Positions 27,831 through 39,335 of a stretch of 64,000 nt of DNA are shown piece after piece; the stretch's first letter is position 1, and each line of letters opens with the position of its first letter. The translations under genes were made by a program, and so were the position numbers. The notes below the pieces were generated by a model. The model worked only from the letters and a program-made list of their open reading frames with translations, was not told the DNA's origin and did not search any database. Location of the stretch: contig JADNRV010000032.1 in the NCBI GenBank assembly GCA_015499995.1, forward strand, positions 124,001 through 188,000, in the 5' to 3' direction. Origin of the DNA: Flammula alnicola (lineage: Eukaryota > Basidiomycota > Agaricomycetes > Agaricales > Strophariaceae).

Positions 27831-29186
27831 TGCACATCCAACCCATTTCCATCGATATTCTCAGCCTTCTAGCGATGTCGTCTCTCAGATATTTTGCCAT
27901 GCTTGTCTGCATATTCCTGACGACAAAACGTGGCATCGTGGTTTCTATCCGCTCTGGCTAGGCAAAATCTGCCAAGCTTGGCACCGCGTGGGCAACGCCA
28001 GAGCTATGGACGACCCTCGTCGTTCGAATATTCTGCGACCTCCACTCACAGGTCGTCAAGTGCAGACAGAGTTGCTGCAAGAGTGGTTGGAGCGTGCAAA
28101 AGGACGACCTCTGGATATATATTTGGGACGCACACGCCAAAACTTGAATGGATGAGCCAGTGGCTCCAGGGTATAGTTGAACCCCGTCCATGGCTCTGGG
28201 ATCCTCCAGCCTCGATAACCCGACTGTTGGCCAAGCACTGCGAGCAGTGGCACTGTATTGAATTTCGCATCCCGGTGCGATTGTATCCTTCGTGCCAGAA
28301 ACCACACTCCGTCCCCCTCTCTTCCGAATCTTTGGTCTGCCTCTCTACATCACGTAGGCCAAAGACATGATCAATGCCCAAAACTCGCCTTCGGCCTTGC
28401 GCCTGCCCCCCGCGGCATTGAAAATTCCCACTTCAGAATACAGCCCAACTTGTTCACGGCACTTCCATGTGTACAGATCACACAATTGACTGCGACATCT
28501 GTGTCTGGTTTGATTTGCACGAGCTCCTAGCACCCTTTCCCCGACTCAAATATACAAGCTTGTTCGTAACGATCCCCAACCTGTGATGCACTAGAAACTG
28601 CGCTCACTGTCGAGTTTACCGCCTATCTTGATCTATATCGCTTTTTTGAATGCGTAACTTTACCCAGCCTGGAAACGCTCAAGCGCTCACTATCTGTCTC
28701 CCAACCCTGACAGATCTCTCCCTTGACAGCCCTATCACTGAAGAATATGCCTTTATCGATCTTCTTTCCTCCCTACCTTCGTTAAGGGAGCTTCACATCC
28801 ATGACTTTCCGACCAACCTCCACCCAGACGAAGGCCCCTCGTATCTACCGAACCTGGAAATTCTTTCATATAAAGGAATTCTGGCAGTGCAAGCGATCGA
28901 CTTTATCGAGCCGCTTATTATTCGCTCGCGGATTCGCGTTCCGATTCCTACACACCACTTGAATAACATGGCGGTTCTTAAACAGGCCAAAATCAAGGTG
29001 GACCAGGATTCATATGTGGAGAAGCTCAGCATCGCAGAGTATACTGACTCGCATTACGCTTGGGAGATTTTTCGCATGGTGAAAGAGGCCAAGAAAAAAT
29101 ATAAATTTTCTCACCGAAGTCGCCCTCAGACCGTAGAACTTTCAGGCCTTCACTCCAACACAAATATTCTCGCGTCGCGAAATTGA
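27831..29186 (+). CDS. F-box/leucine-rich protein, heavily frameshifted
   Basis: Fragments in different frames fit a single F-box protein: QPSSDVVSQIFCHACLHI, IPDDKTWHRGFYPLWLGKIC, TPELWTTLVVRIFCDLHS, LLQEWLERAKGRPLDIYLG, WLWDPPASITRLLAKHCEQW, and a C-terminal leucine-rich part (LPTLTDLSLDSPITEEYAFI, LLSSLPSLRELHIHDFP, YLPNLEILSYKG) ending at 29186. At least four frame changes are needed, so it may be a true pseudogene; the long intact C-terminal frame argues for recent or artefactual damage. The start is not determined. Confidence 0.55.
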
Positions 29187-29204
29187 AATTATCGTCCAAT
29201 TACA

Positions 29205-29222
29205 CACTAGCTTAAGCTAATG
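29205..29222. other. Hairpin related to the one at 18928
   Basis: CACTAGC and GCTAATG pair around TTAA with one mismatch, followed by GACAGG. Compared with 18928-18949 a C-G pair is replaced by T-A, keeping the stem. Confidence 0.5.
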
Positions 29223-29705
29223 ACAGGCAGATATATGTAGGCTACAAGAGTATGTTATGATAAGAGACCACAGACGAGCTCATGACAAGTAAAGTAAGAA
29301 TCAGGCGCGAGACGGGTAAACAAGTCAAGGGGAAATCATGTACGGGAAAGGTGTGCAAGCCAAAGGGACGAGGAACAGAGAAACGGAGAAACGAGAAACT
29401 AAACCGACGAGGTAAGAAAGGGAACTCTAGAATGTTCCACGATCTTGGTCCAGTCGTTTGTACAGTCACAAGCGAAGGCACGATGTTTTTTTGCTTTTGT
29501 TTTTTCTTCTTGTCTTTTTTTTTGAATTTTGGCGATAAGGAAGAGGAAGGGAAATGAGGCCGGAGCAGGTGAGATCAGAGGAAGCAGTGTGGAGAGAGAC
29601 GCAGACGTGGACACCTTCACAAGAAGGGAGGAAAGGAGGTCGATTGAAAATGGAAACATAGTGGGAGGGACAGAGATGAGAAGACGTGGAAAAGCATTCA
29701 AAGCT

Positions 29706-29878
29706 CATTCATGCTTGGGGGACTTGGCCACCTTTTCCTTTGCAAGGCGTCCGAGTGACGAATGGTTGACGAGATGGGATGAGGACTAGATGTGTGAAGC
29801 GCGCTCTCGAGGACACTTCATTCGTTCTTGGGGACTTGGCCGCCTTTTCCTTAGTAAGACGGACCGAGCGACGAATGG
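29706..29878. repeat. Two copies of the ~60-bp hairpin-forming repeat
   Basis: Copies at 29706-29764 and 29819-29878 begin CATTCRT and end GACGAATGG, with CTTGGCC..CCTTTTCCTT facing GGACCGAG or GTCCGAG. The same element occurs three times near paralog A. On the minus strand the second copy reads PIRRSVRLTKEKAAKSPRTN. Confidence 0.65.
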
Positions 29879-31013
29879 GCGAGGGGCTCCCGGGCGCAGG
29901 AATTATTCCAGAGGAAGAGGGAGAGGAGTTAGAGGATGCTGCGCGAGGGGCACGAGACGAGGCGAGAGCACCGAGAGCGGAGCGACTGGCTACAGGACGA
30001 GGAGGAGGCAGCATGGACTTGGCGTCTGGGCTGCGCTTCTTCGTAGCAGGTCGAGGGTCCTCGTCTTCGTCTTCTTCGGCATCGCGGGTGCGTTTCTTCG
30101 AACTGCTCCAGCACTTCCCCTTGCTCCTCCAGCGCCACCACGGGACGAGCTGGCAACGGGCGTCCTAGGAGTGGTATTTGGTTGCTTGAGGTGGTGGCAT
30201 TGGGACATTGGCCGGGGTGGAAGACGCGGGCATTGCTGTGGTGCTTGTAGCATTATTTTGGAGCGCTGCATCGGCAGCGTCCACCTGCGCCCGTAATATG
30301 ATGCGACCTTCGCCTGCGTGATGCCAGTAAACGTGGCTGCCATGATCGACCTGAACGAAGGAGTGGGTGCGTTGCAAGCCGCGGCCCGACGGAGGTTCAG
30401 GGTACCATTTCAGGGGTTTGTGGTGAGTAGGAACTACCTCAGCACGGCGCTTGCGAGGGTTTGGAGCAGCTGTGTTGGTAGAAGATAAATCTGGAGAAGA
30501 AAAGCTGTTAATATATAAAACAAGCTGCAAAGGAGAGGAGGGACATACTGGGCGCAGAACGACGCGCAGGCTCAGGACTCGCAGAAGGAGCGGCATCTTT
30601 CTCGACAACGCGGCGCCGCTTTGAGGCACTGCTGGGATTACTGGAAGGGAGATCTGAATCGGAATTGGACTCCCGTTTGCGTGGCGATCTCAAAGATGAA
30701 CCCGTAGCTTTGGGGTTCTCTGGGACTCTGGAGACGGCCGGTAGTTCAGATTCCTCTTTCTTAACGGTGGAATGGTCAGAGAGGGAGCTTGTCGAGCTTC
30801 CGCGGCTGGATATGCTGCATCACATTCGAACAGATTTCTGCCAGGCGCTTGTCGTTGGCGTTGAACTCCTTAGCCCATTTGGCCGTGAACGCGGCGGACT
30901 GCATTCGGAATGCCTGCATGAGGTTGTGGAGATGCCAACATGCCCTGCCTTCGATGCGGAACGTTCATGTCGTCGAGAATAGGCTGGGAGGTGGATACAA
31001 GAGTTTGGTTCAT
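29709..31013 (-). CDS. Ser/Lys-rich hypothetical protein, paralog B
   Basis: Same architecture as the gene at 19566-21134: an N-terminal segment from ATG 31013 (MNQTLVSTSQPILDDMNVPH), a helical block (AFTAKWAKEFNANDKRLAE, ICSNVMQHIQPRKLDKLP), a basic Ser-rich linker (SPRKRESNSDSDLPSS, SASKRRRVVEKD), a conserved block with PLKWYPEPPSGRGL and THSFVQVDHGSHVYW near 30360, and a C-terminus (RDAEEDEDEDPRPATKKRSP, PIRRSVRLTKEKAAKSP). I infer a nuclear basic protein. The block with FVQVD might be a small beta-rich domain. Several one-base frame changes obscure the exon structure. The function is unknown. Confidence 0.5.
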
Positions 31014-32368
31014 TGTAAAAGAGGAGCGAAGTTGTAAAATTGGGTAAGATTGGTCGGGTGTGGCTGTTAGCTCGAAATTCGCAAAGGGGTTGGGAACTGG
31101 AAGTTCGGCGGGTCAGAAAGCGTTTTTATAGGAGGGAGGCCGCTTTACCTGCGCTTGAGTGAATTACCCATTATAGTATGTCCCACCAAGCGTGCCATAT
31201 TCAATTGTGGGCCACAAAGCAGAGGGCCAGTGCCACGGGCCCAGTATCACTAGATACAGAACGATGGCTACATTCTGACCGCTTGAATTTGGCTCTTGAA
31301 TGGAGCAAAATAGAATCGATGTTGGCCCTCACGTTTCGTAGTGCCACTGGCCGTTAAACTTGAAAAACAAGGTGCGAGGCCTGTCTCAATTGCTCAGCCT
31401 GAAAAGTGAAAGTGAAGCGGTGAAATTATTCCTGAGAGGATCCTGAAACTAACCGGGAGAGGGCGACTTTAGAAACATTTCAAGTTGCACTAGCAAGCGC
31501 AGCACCTACGCCGCTTGAGCGCTTGAGCCACTGATCTGGGAGTTCGGGAGACGACTCAAAACGCCTGGCCGCACGATAAGAATAGTATGTAAGAAACTTC
31601 ACACGGAGTAAATCACGTGATAAATTTAGGCGCGTGTGGCGACTGCGGCGCTCAGCGCCACTGCGAGCACTGCTTGACTTGCTCTGAGCTCTCACCACGT
31701 AAAATCTGAACTTTAGGATGGCAAAAAAACTGTTTTTCCATTCAAGTTTCTTGTTGAAGACAATGGACCCCGTTTCAACTACTGCTTTACTAGCTGCGAC
31801 CCACGCTTCGCATGCTTGTTCGCATGGTATGAATCTTTTTGGTCCAGTTGAAGGAATAGCAAATATATTGGCGTAAATAAATTGCAGTCACCCTTCCCCT
31901 TCAAAGTGCCGCCACCTACCTGTGACGTCACCTTGAGTGGCTCCCTTGGGGAGAAGATAGGACAAGAATCGAGATCACTTGTCGTCCAATCGGGCAAACT
32001 ATCAAGATGTTTGTTGCTGAATTTAAAACATATTTAGACGCTCACTGTCTGCCCTAAAAACTCGTATATACAATTGCAAATTGCTAAAGTACAATACTTC
32101 CAAATATGAATGCATAGAACATCCCCGTTCATCTGTGGGATGGACAATGATTCGTTACTAGTCTAATACTTATAAGTTATAGTAAGTGACGGATGATTGG
32201 TTAGTGGTCATGTGACAGTAATTCGGCAGCGTGCGAACGCTAGAACTTGCTGCCGCCGCAAGAGCGCCAGCCTCATTCGAACTTGATTGTTCTCTCTCAT
32301 ATCTCACCCCAGTCGTACAGTGCGGGACGCATAACGGTCGAAGCCAAATCCTAGCCTCACGAAAATCA
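31014..32368. other. Intergenic region of about 1.35 kb
   Basis: No coding motif recognised. It holds the divergent promoters of paralog B and the AT-hook gene. Confidence 0.4.
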
Positions 32369-33617
32369 ATGGGAAAGAACAGCGAATTTCCCTGGGACCT
32401 GCTGAAGGCGGAATGTCTGCGCCTTGTCTGCTCTCAGCTCGTTCAAGCGTCGAGTGAGGGGGCGAGTTACACGGGAGCTGGACGAAAAGAAGACATGATT
32501 GATTTTTTACGCGATGTAGATGAGCGAGGTCGTAAGTACTGCATACACATCTGCGTCATGAGACACCGTCGCTGACAGGATTTTAACAGTTGACCCGGCC
32601 GTGAAAACTCTCGAGCGTCGTGGCCGTACACCGCGAAAATCTGTTGGAACTGCACAACCTCCATCACCGTCTAAACGAAAGAGTTCTCGACTGGAAGAGG
32701 ATGCTGCAGACCAAGATGAGGACGAAGGCTACAACACCCGTTACAAGGGCGTCAAACGCGTCAAAGTGAGGCAAGAGACCCCTGAAAAACAGACGAGGAC
32801 CCCTCGCAAAGTCGGCCGACCGCGGAAAGATACTGGCGACGACGCTGAATATCAGGCGAAACCGACGAGCAGCCCGAGGAAGAGCGTAGGCACAGCATCG
32901 GCGGGGCCAGCGAAACGCGGGAGAGGACGGCCACGAAAAAGCGCTCCTGAGGTACAGAGCAGCGATGCGGAAGGTGGAGGTTCAGTTCCTGAAGCCGAAA
33001 ACGAGCAAACAGACAAGGGCGAAGAAAAGGAAGGAGAAGAGAAACCGAAGCCGGAAGGGGCAGACCCAGAAGAGTGTGCCCCAAGCTGGAGAGGCGGGAA
33101 GCAAGCCACAGGCAGACGCGCAGGCTGATGCTGGGACAAAACCGAAACGCGGAAGGGGTAGACCGAGGAAGAGCACAAACGCTGATTCAGCGCCAGCGAG
33201 TAAAGGCAAGCAAGTCTTTGATGGGGTGCTTCTGAAGAAGCGAAAGGCGGGCGCCAAGAACCAAGCCGCGAACGGCGACGTTGGCGCAGAGGACGACGCG
33301 GATGGTGAGGGCGATGAAGAAGATGCAGTCCTAACCGCCGTCAATGGCAATGATGCTCAGGCCGACGGATCTTCCAGCCTTGGAGGATCCAACAAAGGTT
33401 GGTGCTCACTTCTACTTGAGAAAACCAAACTAAAAGGCGTACAGAGAATGATCCAAACGAGGCCTTCCGTTATACAACCGGTGGTGGTGAGCTCAGTTAT
33501 CTTGGACACTCTTATTACCCGCAGATTGACCATTGTGCTCAAGGTGACAACGACGCCGATATGGACGCAGATGGTGATCCTGACGCCGATACTGAAGTTC
33601 CTGCAGTCGCAGCATAA
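32369..33617 (+). CDS. AT-hook chromatin protein
   Basis: Exon 1 (32369-32531) encodes a SAP-like helical N-terminus (FPWDLLKAECLRLVCSQLVQ, GRKEDMIDFLRDVDERG). Exon 2 (32590-33397) contains KVGRPRKD, KRGRGRPRKSAP and KRGRGRPRKSTN, three AT-hook cores that bind the minor groove of A/T-rich DNA, in a Lys/Glu-rich low-complexity chain. Exon 3 (33445-33617) gives ENDPNEAFRYTTGGGELSYL and an Asp-rich tail. Introns are 32532-32589 and 33398-33444. The frame changes once near 33070, so the third hook lies in a different frame from the first two. The start at 32369 is preferred over upstream non-ATG codons because the helical domain begins there. Nuclear role inferred. Confidence 0.75.
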
Positions 33618-34200
33618 GGCCGACACATCGTCCTCGATGGTCTCTCCAGACCTTATTTTCGATGCATTCATTTTTTGGACCGTTCGCCTAATTTCCTTCT
33701 GCGTCGTTTTATCTCGTCTCCTGGTGCAAGTCAACACTTGTCTATGTATTATGTCACCCCTCCTCGTTTATTTCTGCCACAACTTTTAATTCAAATTAGT
33801 GATGTATCTTTTTGACTGATTTCATTGAGGTATCGACCTCATAGGAGATTCTATCGACTGAGACTACGAAATTCAAGGAACGAAGGAATTTCCTTGACCT
33901 TGTAATTTGTGCAGGGTCATCGAAGTTGGAATCCAGGCGTGGCGAAGACGATTTGATAAATTGGCTAGTTTGGAACCTAGACTGACCTTTTCCTGGTACT
34001 GTAAGCGTAAACCTCGTATTATTCCCTGTCCTTCCTCTGGCTTGTGCCACATTTGAATGGTTGAGGGCGACATGCCTCGCCCCTTTGCGGGTCCCGGTAT
34101 AGACCGGGCCGCTGGCTATCATGAGCGGGGACAGTTTTCTTGCGACCACCCAGTGGTCCAAAGTAAAACTTATCCGATATCGAACTTCGAAGGACCGAAT
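33618..34200. other. Intergenic, no gene recognised
   Basis: 3' UTR of the AT-hook gene and promoter of the next gene. A minus-strand open frame (33796-34161) has no motif. Confidence 0.4.
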
Positions 34201-35485
34201 ATGTCTCTCCTAGTGCTCTCTGGAGCCGATGTCGACCTCCTTGCATCTTCTCTGTCGCCAGAAGACTTGCAGCTCCTGATGGCCCAGGTTTTTGGCCGTC
34301 TTTCAGCGCATTCTTCAATTTCTTCATCGATATCAGGTCAGGGGCAGGGGATAGGCATCTTCATGCCACCCCGCATTACAATTCCTACAGCAACCATACC
34401 GCCTTGTTCATGCCAGCTCGAATCGGACCCGCGCGGAGCTCTCGCCAGTTCTGACCCTTCTCAAGGATTAGCCCTTATTGGTGATACAGCTATTAAGTCG
34501 TATGTGTACCTAACAAGAGCGATCCTCGTGGACTTCCTGCCACTACATTAATCCTGGATGAAATAACTGGAGCTACCAAAGCAGTCGTCAACGCCAGGAA
34601 ATTAACTGCTTTGCGGAATGCTGCAGGTTTGTATTTTCATCTTGTAGCTGGTGCTCACAAAAATCATTTTACCTTCTTTTCTAGGTTCTCTTTTATCCAC
34701 GAGTCTTGCGGGTCCATCTGATCCCCAGACCATTGTGCTTTTGGAGCTGGACAGCAAATCGAGTCCCATCTCGACCTTCATATCCGCCATTTCCCATCCA
34801 TCACTCATTGTACGATCGTCAATCGAGCACTTAACGAGCGCGCCATTTCTCTCAAGGAGAGAATAATCGCCAAATTTCCCCAAATCACAATATCCCTCCT
34901 CGCGTCAAATTCGACGTCAGAAGACCATAACGGAAACGGCGAACACCCAACTGTGGAAGATAGCGTGCGGTCAGCAGACATCATTGTCTGCGCCACATCT
35001 TCTACCGCTCCATTATTTCCGTCTTCATGGGTTAAAACTGGCGCACACATCATTTTAATCGGGAGCTACAAGCCTACAATGCGAGAAATCGATAAACTCT
35101 CGTATTGAGAGCCCTACGACACTATCAGCTCCCTGACGATGGAATTTCCATGCCCAACCAACCTTCCTCCTTGTGGATTCACGCGAAGCGTGCTTAGAAG
35201 AGCTGGGGAGCTGATAGACGCTCAGATAGAACCCGATCAAATGAAAGAGCTCGGCGAGCTGGTTCCAACAAACGGCAACGGACAAGTGATAATGCAACAC
35301 TACCTCGAACTATTATCATTCAAGAGACCGCGTAATGACACAGCTGGATTCGAGGACCCGTAACGATATTTAAATCGGTTGGGATTGGATTGCAGGACGT
35401 AGCGATTGCGAGTGCTATCGTGAGCAAGGCAATGTCTCTCAGGGAGGAGAAAATAGGTACGGTGATAGCCAACTACGATGCGTGA
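34201..35485 (+). CDS. Ornithine cyclodeaminase / mu-crystallin family protein
   Basis: The fold binds NAD(P) and members deaminate ornithine to proline or act as ketimine reductases or related enzymes. Visible in order: MSLLVLSGADVDLLASSLSP, PPRITIPTATIP, LFMPARIG, SDPRGLPATTLILDEITGAT, KAVVNARKLTALRNAAGSLL (across an intron at 34627-34684), GPSDPQTIVLFGAGQQIESH, THCTIVNRALNERAI, ADIIVCATSSTAPLFPSSW, GAHIILIGSYKPTMREID and the C-terminal FKSVGIGLQDVAIASAIV. The nucleotide-binding Gly motif and the substrate-loop Lys region (ARKLTALR) are present. One-base losses occur near 34400, 34498 (AAGTCG for AAGGTCG) and 35200. Family identity is secure; the exact substrate is not. Confidence 0.85.
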
Positions 35486-35609
35486 GGAGGCTATGGGACG
35501 GGAACCAAGTTTATTTCTACAAAATCATAGAGAAGAAATATCCAACGAAACAGAGGCTATCGAACGATGTCCATGCATGCTACAGCCCTCCATCTATCAA
35601 ACCTTCCAT

Positions 35610-36688
35610 TCATGCGTTTAACTTACTGAGCCATTCAACCACCTGCTCGGCCCATTCCTCGCCTTCTCCAGAACTGAGAGCCCAGTTGAGGCTGATGTGG
35701 TTGTGTCCACGGGCGACGATTTTCTTCAACTGCTCCCCCGTTCGTCCTCTGACTTCTTTCTCGAATACTCTTCCTGCGTCAACCAACCAATCGGGCTCAA
35801 ATTCTCCTTCGACCATCAAGATCTTCGGCAAGCCTTCGATGAGGACGCTGGGAGACGGCGATAAAGATGGAGGGGTCGTTCGCCTTGGCTCCTTCCAACG
35901 TACCCCAATATGTCGCGTGGACATCTGCACTACTCCATTCCATAGTCATCCGGAGAGGTCATACGGCGGAGATTCAAGAATGGCTGCAATAATTTTGGGG
36001 CGAAGCTCGTCATTCTCGGCCAGAACGTTGGCGTGGAACAGCATAGTGGCTACATGCGCTGCGCCTGCCGAGTGGCCCATCATGACGATTTTATCGGTAT
36101 CTGGGGAAGGAGAGCCCGAGGAGACCAGGTGTTCAACGTTCTGAACTACCCAGCGCACGGCGTCGCGGACGTCTTCAGCAGGTCCAGGAAAATGAACGTG
36201 AGGCACGAGGCGATAGTCGGGAATAACGACTATGTACCCACGGCGGGCGTAGAATGCCCCGACGCACGCATATACGAGCCCAAAGGTCCTGGGCGATATG
36301 CTCCTTTCTCCGGTATTGAATCCACCGCCGTATATAAAGAACAGAATGGGCGTTTTCTCCGAGGTTACCGTCGTGGGGTAATACACGTCTAGCTAGATAC
36401 CCCTATGAGCATTTGCTATACCCAATGGCAAAGAAGGCGGTACCTGATGTCTATCCGTAGCGCCGTACTTGAAGGATTTCTTAGGTATCTCACTAATAAA
36501 TTTCTTCCTTGCTTTCAAAAGCGGCGCAAAGGCAGCAACAGCTGTACATCAATGTCAGTCAATTTATCGTCGATATTGTCGGCAATTTGTCGCCTGCAAA
36601 GGCCTGGACCAATGTAGACAAATAGGCACCCACTAGGATCAATAACTTTGGCGATTTCCCTGTCCTTGAATCCAGCGATGACCTCCAT
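35610..36688 (-). CDS. Alpha/beta hydrolase (esterase/lipase-like)
   Basis: The last part of exon 1 ends KKSFKYGATDRHQ and splices (intron about 36392-36444) to LDVYYPTTVTSEKTPILFF. An oxyanion-type motif follows (FIYGGGFNTGERS), then YIVVIPDYRLVPHVHFPGP, AEDVRDAVRWVV and the nucleophile elbow GHSAGA. The acid/His part is IEGLPKILMVEGEFEPDW and ARGHNHISLNWAL. The expected Ser-Asp/Glu-His triad is therefore present. This is a cytosolic or secreted small-molecule esterase group frequent in basidiomycetes; no signal peptide is obvious. Frame changes near 35950 (SG/MTMEW, one G missing) and 35860. The start at 36688 is the first ATG of an open stretch but another frame change near 36540 makes it tentative. 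Confidence 0.75.
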
Positions 36689-36992
36689 TGCAAATTCTCG
36701 CAGAATGGCGGGTAGAGATAGGAAGACAAGGGAGATTAGGCCTTAGGCCTTAGGAGTGACAGCTACTTGTTCGCTTTAGTCAGCTGATGAGGAAGCCACA
36801 CGCCCACGGGCCACACCCGGGAGAAGCTTAGATGAAAGAAAAGCCTAAAAAAACGTAGGTAGCATTATCGAGTACATAGGACCATACAAGTATATCATAG
36901 GAGAGAATACAGTTGACAAGAAAGAAAGAAATTCATATATGCATGTAGACGAAGTTGTTATTACACGAGATAGAAAAGTCGCCGACATCCTT

Positions 36993-38580
36993 CTAACCCA
37001 GAGTGTCCAGATATGATTCTTGAGCCGCTAGAGTGCGGGGGGAAAGGGGTGGTGTTGGCGGCCCACTCGCATAAGGAGGAGCAAATAGCAGAATATCGGA
37101 CCCGCTATCTCGCTCTATTAAGGGAATGGCGCAACGAGGAATGGGATTATCAATGGACTTGACGGTAACGGCCGCTTCCGCCAAAAACTCGCGGAGTTTG
37201 TCTCCACCGACCATATCAACAAGATACGGAAAGTAGGCTGTATTGACGGTCAATTTCTCGAGCGGAGCAGTTTCTGGGCCTTCCGCGTAGCGATGTACGC
37301 AGGCAAATTGGGTTTGGGGTCTTGGTTGCCTAACGTGCAACGAGGTGCTTGAGCCCAGGAAGGAGCGGGGCATCGCTTGGTGGTTCGGAGAACAGAATGT
37401 TTGCAATGTCTTGTGGTCCTCCGTTTCCGTAAAGATGCAACGATTCTAGATTAGTCAAAGATTGCAAGTACTCCAAGGTCTCTCGGCGTGGCATAGTTGA
37501 CTGGCGAAAAGCCCCAAGTGGTTAATGGAGGTCCACCGCCCATTTGCTGTAGAAATGTTATAGGGTGGTTCCCAAACTCGAAGGCCGTAAATGGTAGAGG
37601 GTCGGGATGAAAGGGACACTCCAAGTGTCACGGAAATTCAGAGCCTTCAGCGACGGGGCATCAATGATTTCAAGAAGGGGGAAATGTCGTGAAGTAGCTG
37701 ACGGCCATAGAACGCAACTCAGGGAACTCCAGTGTTCGGAACTGCGGCTCACCAGGATACTGGAGGCAGCCCTCGAACTCGAAGTATACCAATGTGGGAG
37801 CCGTGCATGCGAGGATGGGGTGTAATTCCAAAAGGCTAGGCCTTTTCGCGAAGAAATTAGTGTGCAACTTCAGTGAGGTAAGGCCATAGGGTTTCCACTG
37901 TTCCAGTCGAGGTAGTGCATGCAGTACGAAGAAACGGCTTCAACATAGGGAACAAGTATGGTGGGATCCTCGGGGAAGTCAATTTCCTAATAACATGGAT
38001 GCCATGGGTATCCGGAGCGCTGGTGGTGCGGAATTCCTCCAGGAGAGGCATATGGAGCTGCAAGTCCTTCCACAGCATTTCGGATACCAGCCCACAACTG
38101 GAATGGACAGTCAAGCGGCGAATTCGGTGCGCATGGGGGATAATTAGCATCTCCTTCTCTTTAAAGGTCAAGTGACGAGCGCAGTAGAGTGTCAAGTCAA
38201 GCGGGCGCCCTTCGAGAGTTGGAGGCGGATAGCGTGAGGCGGTGTTCCTGCCTAAGAAAGCCGAGTTTGATGTCGATCTTCGTCCAGAGGAAAGGAAAGT
38301 CGAGAGCACAGGTTCGCCAAGATGACAGACTTTGGTGATAGGTAAGTCCCGTGCTGCCTTCCTGCGCGCGAACAAATTTAAATATCTCCAGAGGACGTCG
38401 TCCGGACACCGTGTTGCGCGATCGAGAAAGGTATGATCAAGGACAAGGACATCTTCAGAGACATGGGGCTTGGGAAGATAGTCAATGGTTATGCAAATCG
38501 ACGACGAGCGTATAGAATGACTCACTGGTAAAAGCTGTGGGGGTGGATTTCGTTGACAAATCTTTAAACAGAAGGCCAAG
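36993..38580 (-). CDS. F-box-like protein with leucine-rich region
   Basis: Segments in several frames: PDDVLW then EIFKFVRAQEGS (F-box-like), SWRTCALDFPFLWTKIDIKL, RRAPLDLTLYCARHLT, RIRRLTVHSSCGLVSEMLW, HMPLLEEFRTTSAPDTHG, LVYFEFEGCLQYPGEPQF, LEIIDAPSLKALNFRDTW, and a C-terminal KLTVNTAYFPYLVDMVGGD. This is the usual agaricomycete F-box layout of a WxxV-type box plus irregular LRRs. Multiple frame changes; the 5' exon and start are not resolved. Target unknown. Confidence 0.55.
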
Positions 38581-39335
38581 TCGATCTATATATATTCTGT
38601 GCTTTCCAAGCGTCGAGTGTGGCACATATCACGAGGCAAAGCGGACTAGGTACAATGCAAAATTCTTCGCCTTGCTGCAGGTCCAAGCGGCAAAAAAGCG
38701 CTTGAAACGCCGAACCTGGCCATGGAATCTTTTCACGGCACCATTGAGTGGCCCAACAACAAGCTTCATTTCAAGCGTCACGGTCTAAAAAATAATATCA
38801 CGTTCATAAAGTCACTTTTTGGGTCGAGAATCAGAGGAGAAGCTAGTTTGACCTGCGCTTGAGTGATGCATTGATGAGGGAGATGTGTGGGATGTCAATG
38901 GAAAAATAAAATATTCTACCGGCCCGAATTTGAAGCTGTGCCGGGCCAACTGGCACGGCGACATGGTGCAGCCGGAATCTGTCTGCGCCGTCGAACCAAA
39001 GCCAAGCAGCTAGCGGAGCAGCCAGGTGCACCCAACCCAATTGTCCATGCATAGCATCAAATTGAAAGCAACAGTATATATATCAACAACGAAAAAAGAG
39101 AACATCAAGCAGCTATAATACAACGCCTAAAAGGAGTGAGATAGGATAGGAGGTTAACGACGGTCATGAACGATATGCAAAATATGTGTATGTATGGGTG
39201 ATGGGTAGGTTATATATGTATAGGCAAGATATGAGCGTTGAGGACGATAGCTCAGAACCATATGAGGAAAGAGATCCATCCACGTCTAGGGGCTTATCAG
39301 AGAGAGGACTAGAAACGAACTCGAATACCAGTATT
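38581..39335. other. Intergenic, no gene recognised
   Basis: It lies upstream of the F-box gene and downstream of the fungalysin stop. No coding or repeat signal recognised. Confidence 0.4.

Noticed and set aside
32231..32368. Upstream extension of the AT-hook gene
   Set aside because: There is no ATG in this stretch at the frame start and the sequence is not protein-like; the ATG at 32369 precedes the conserved helical domain.
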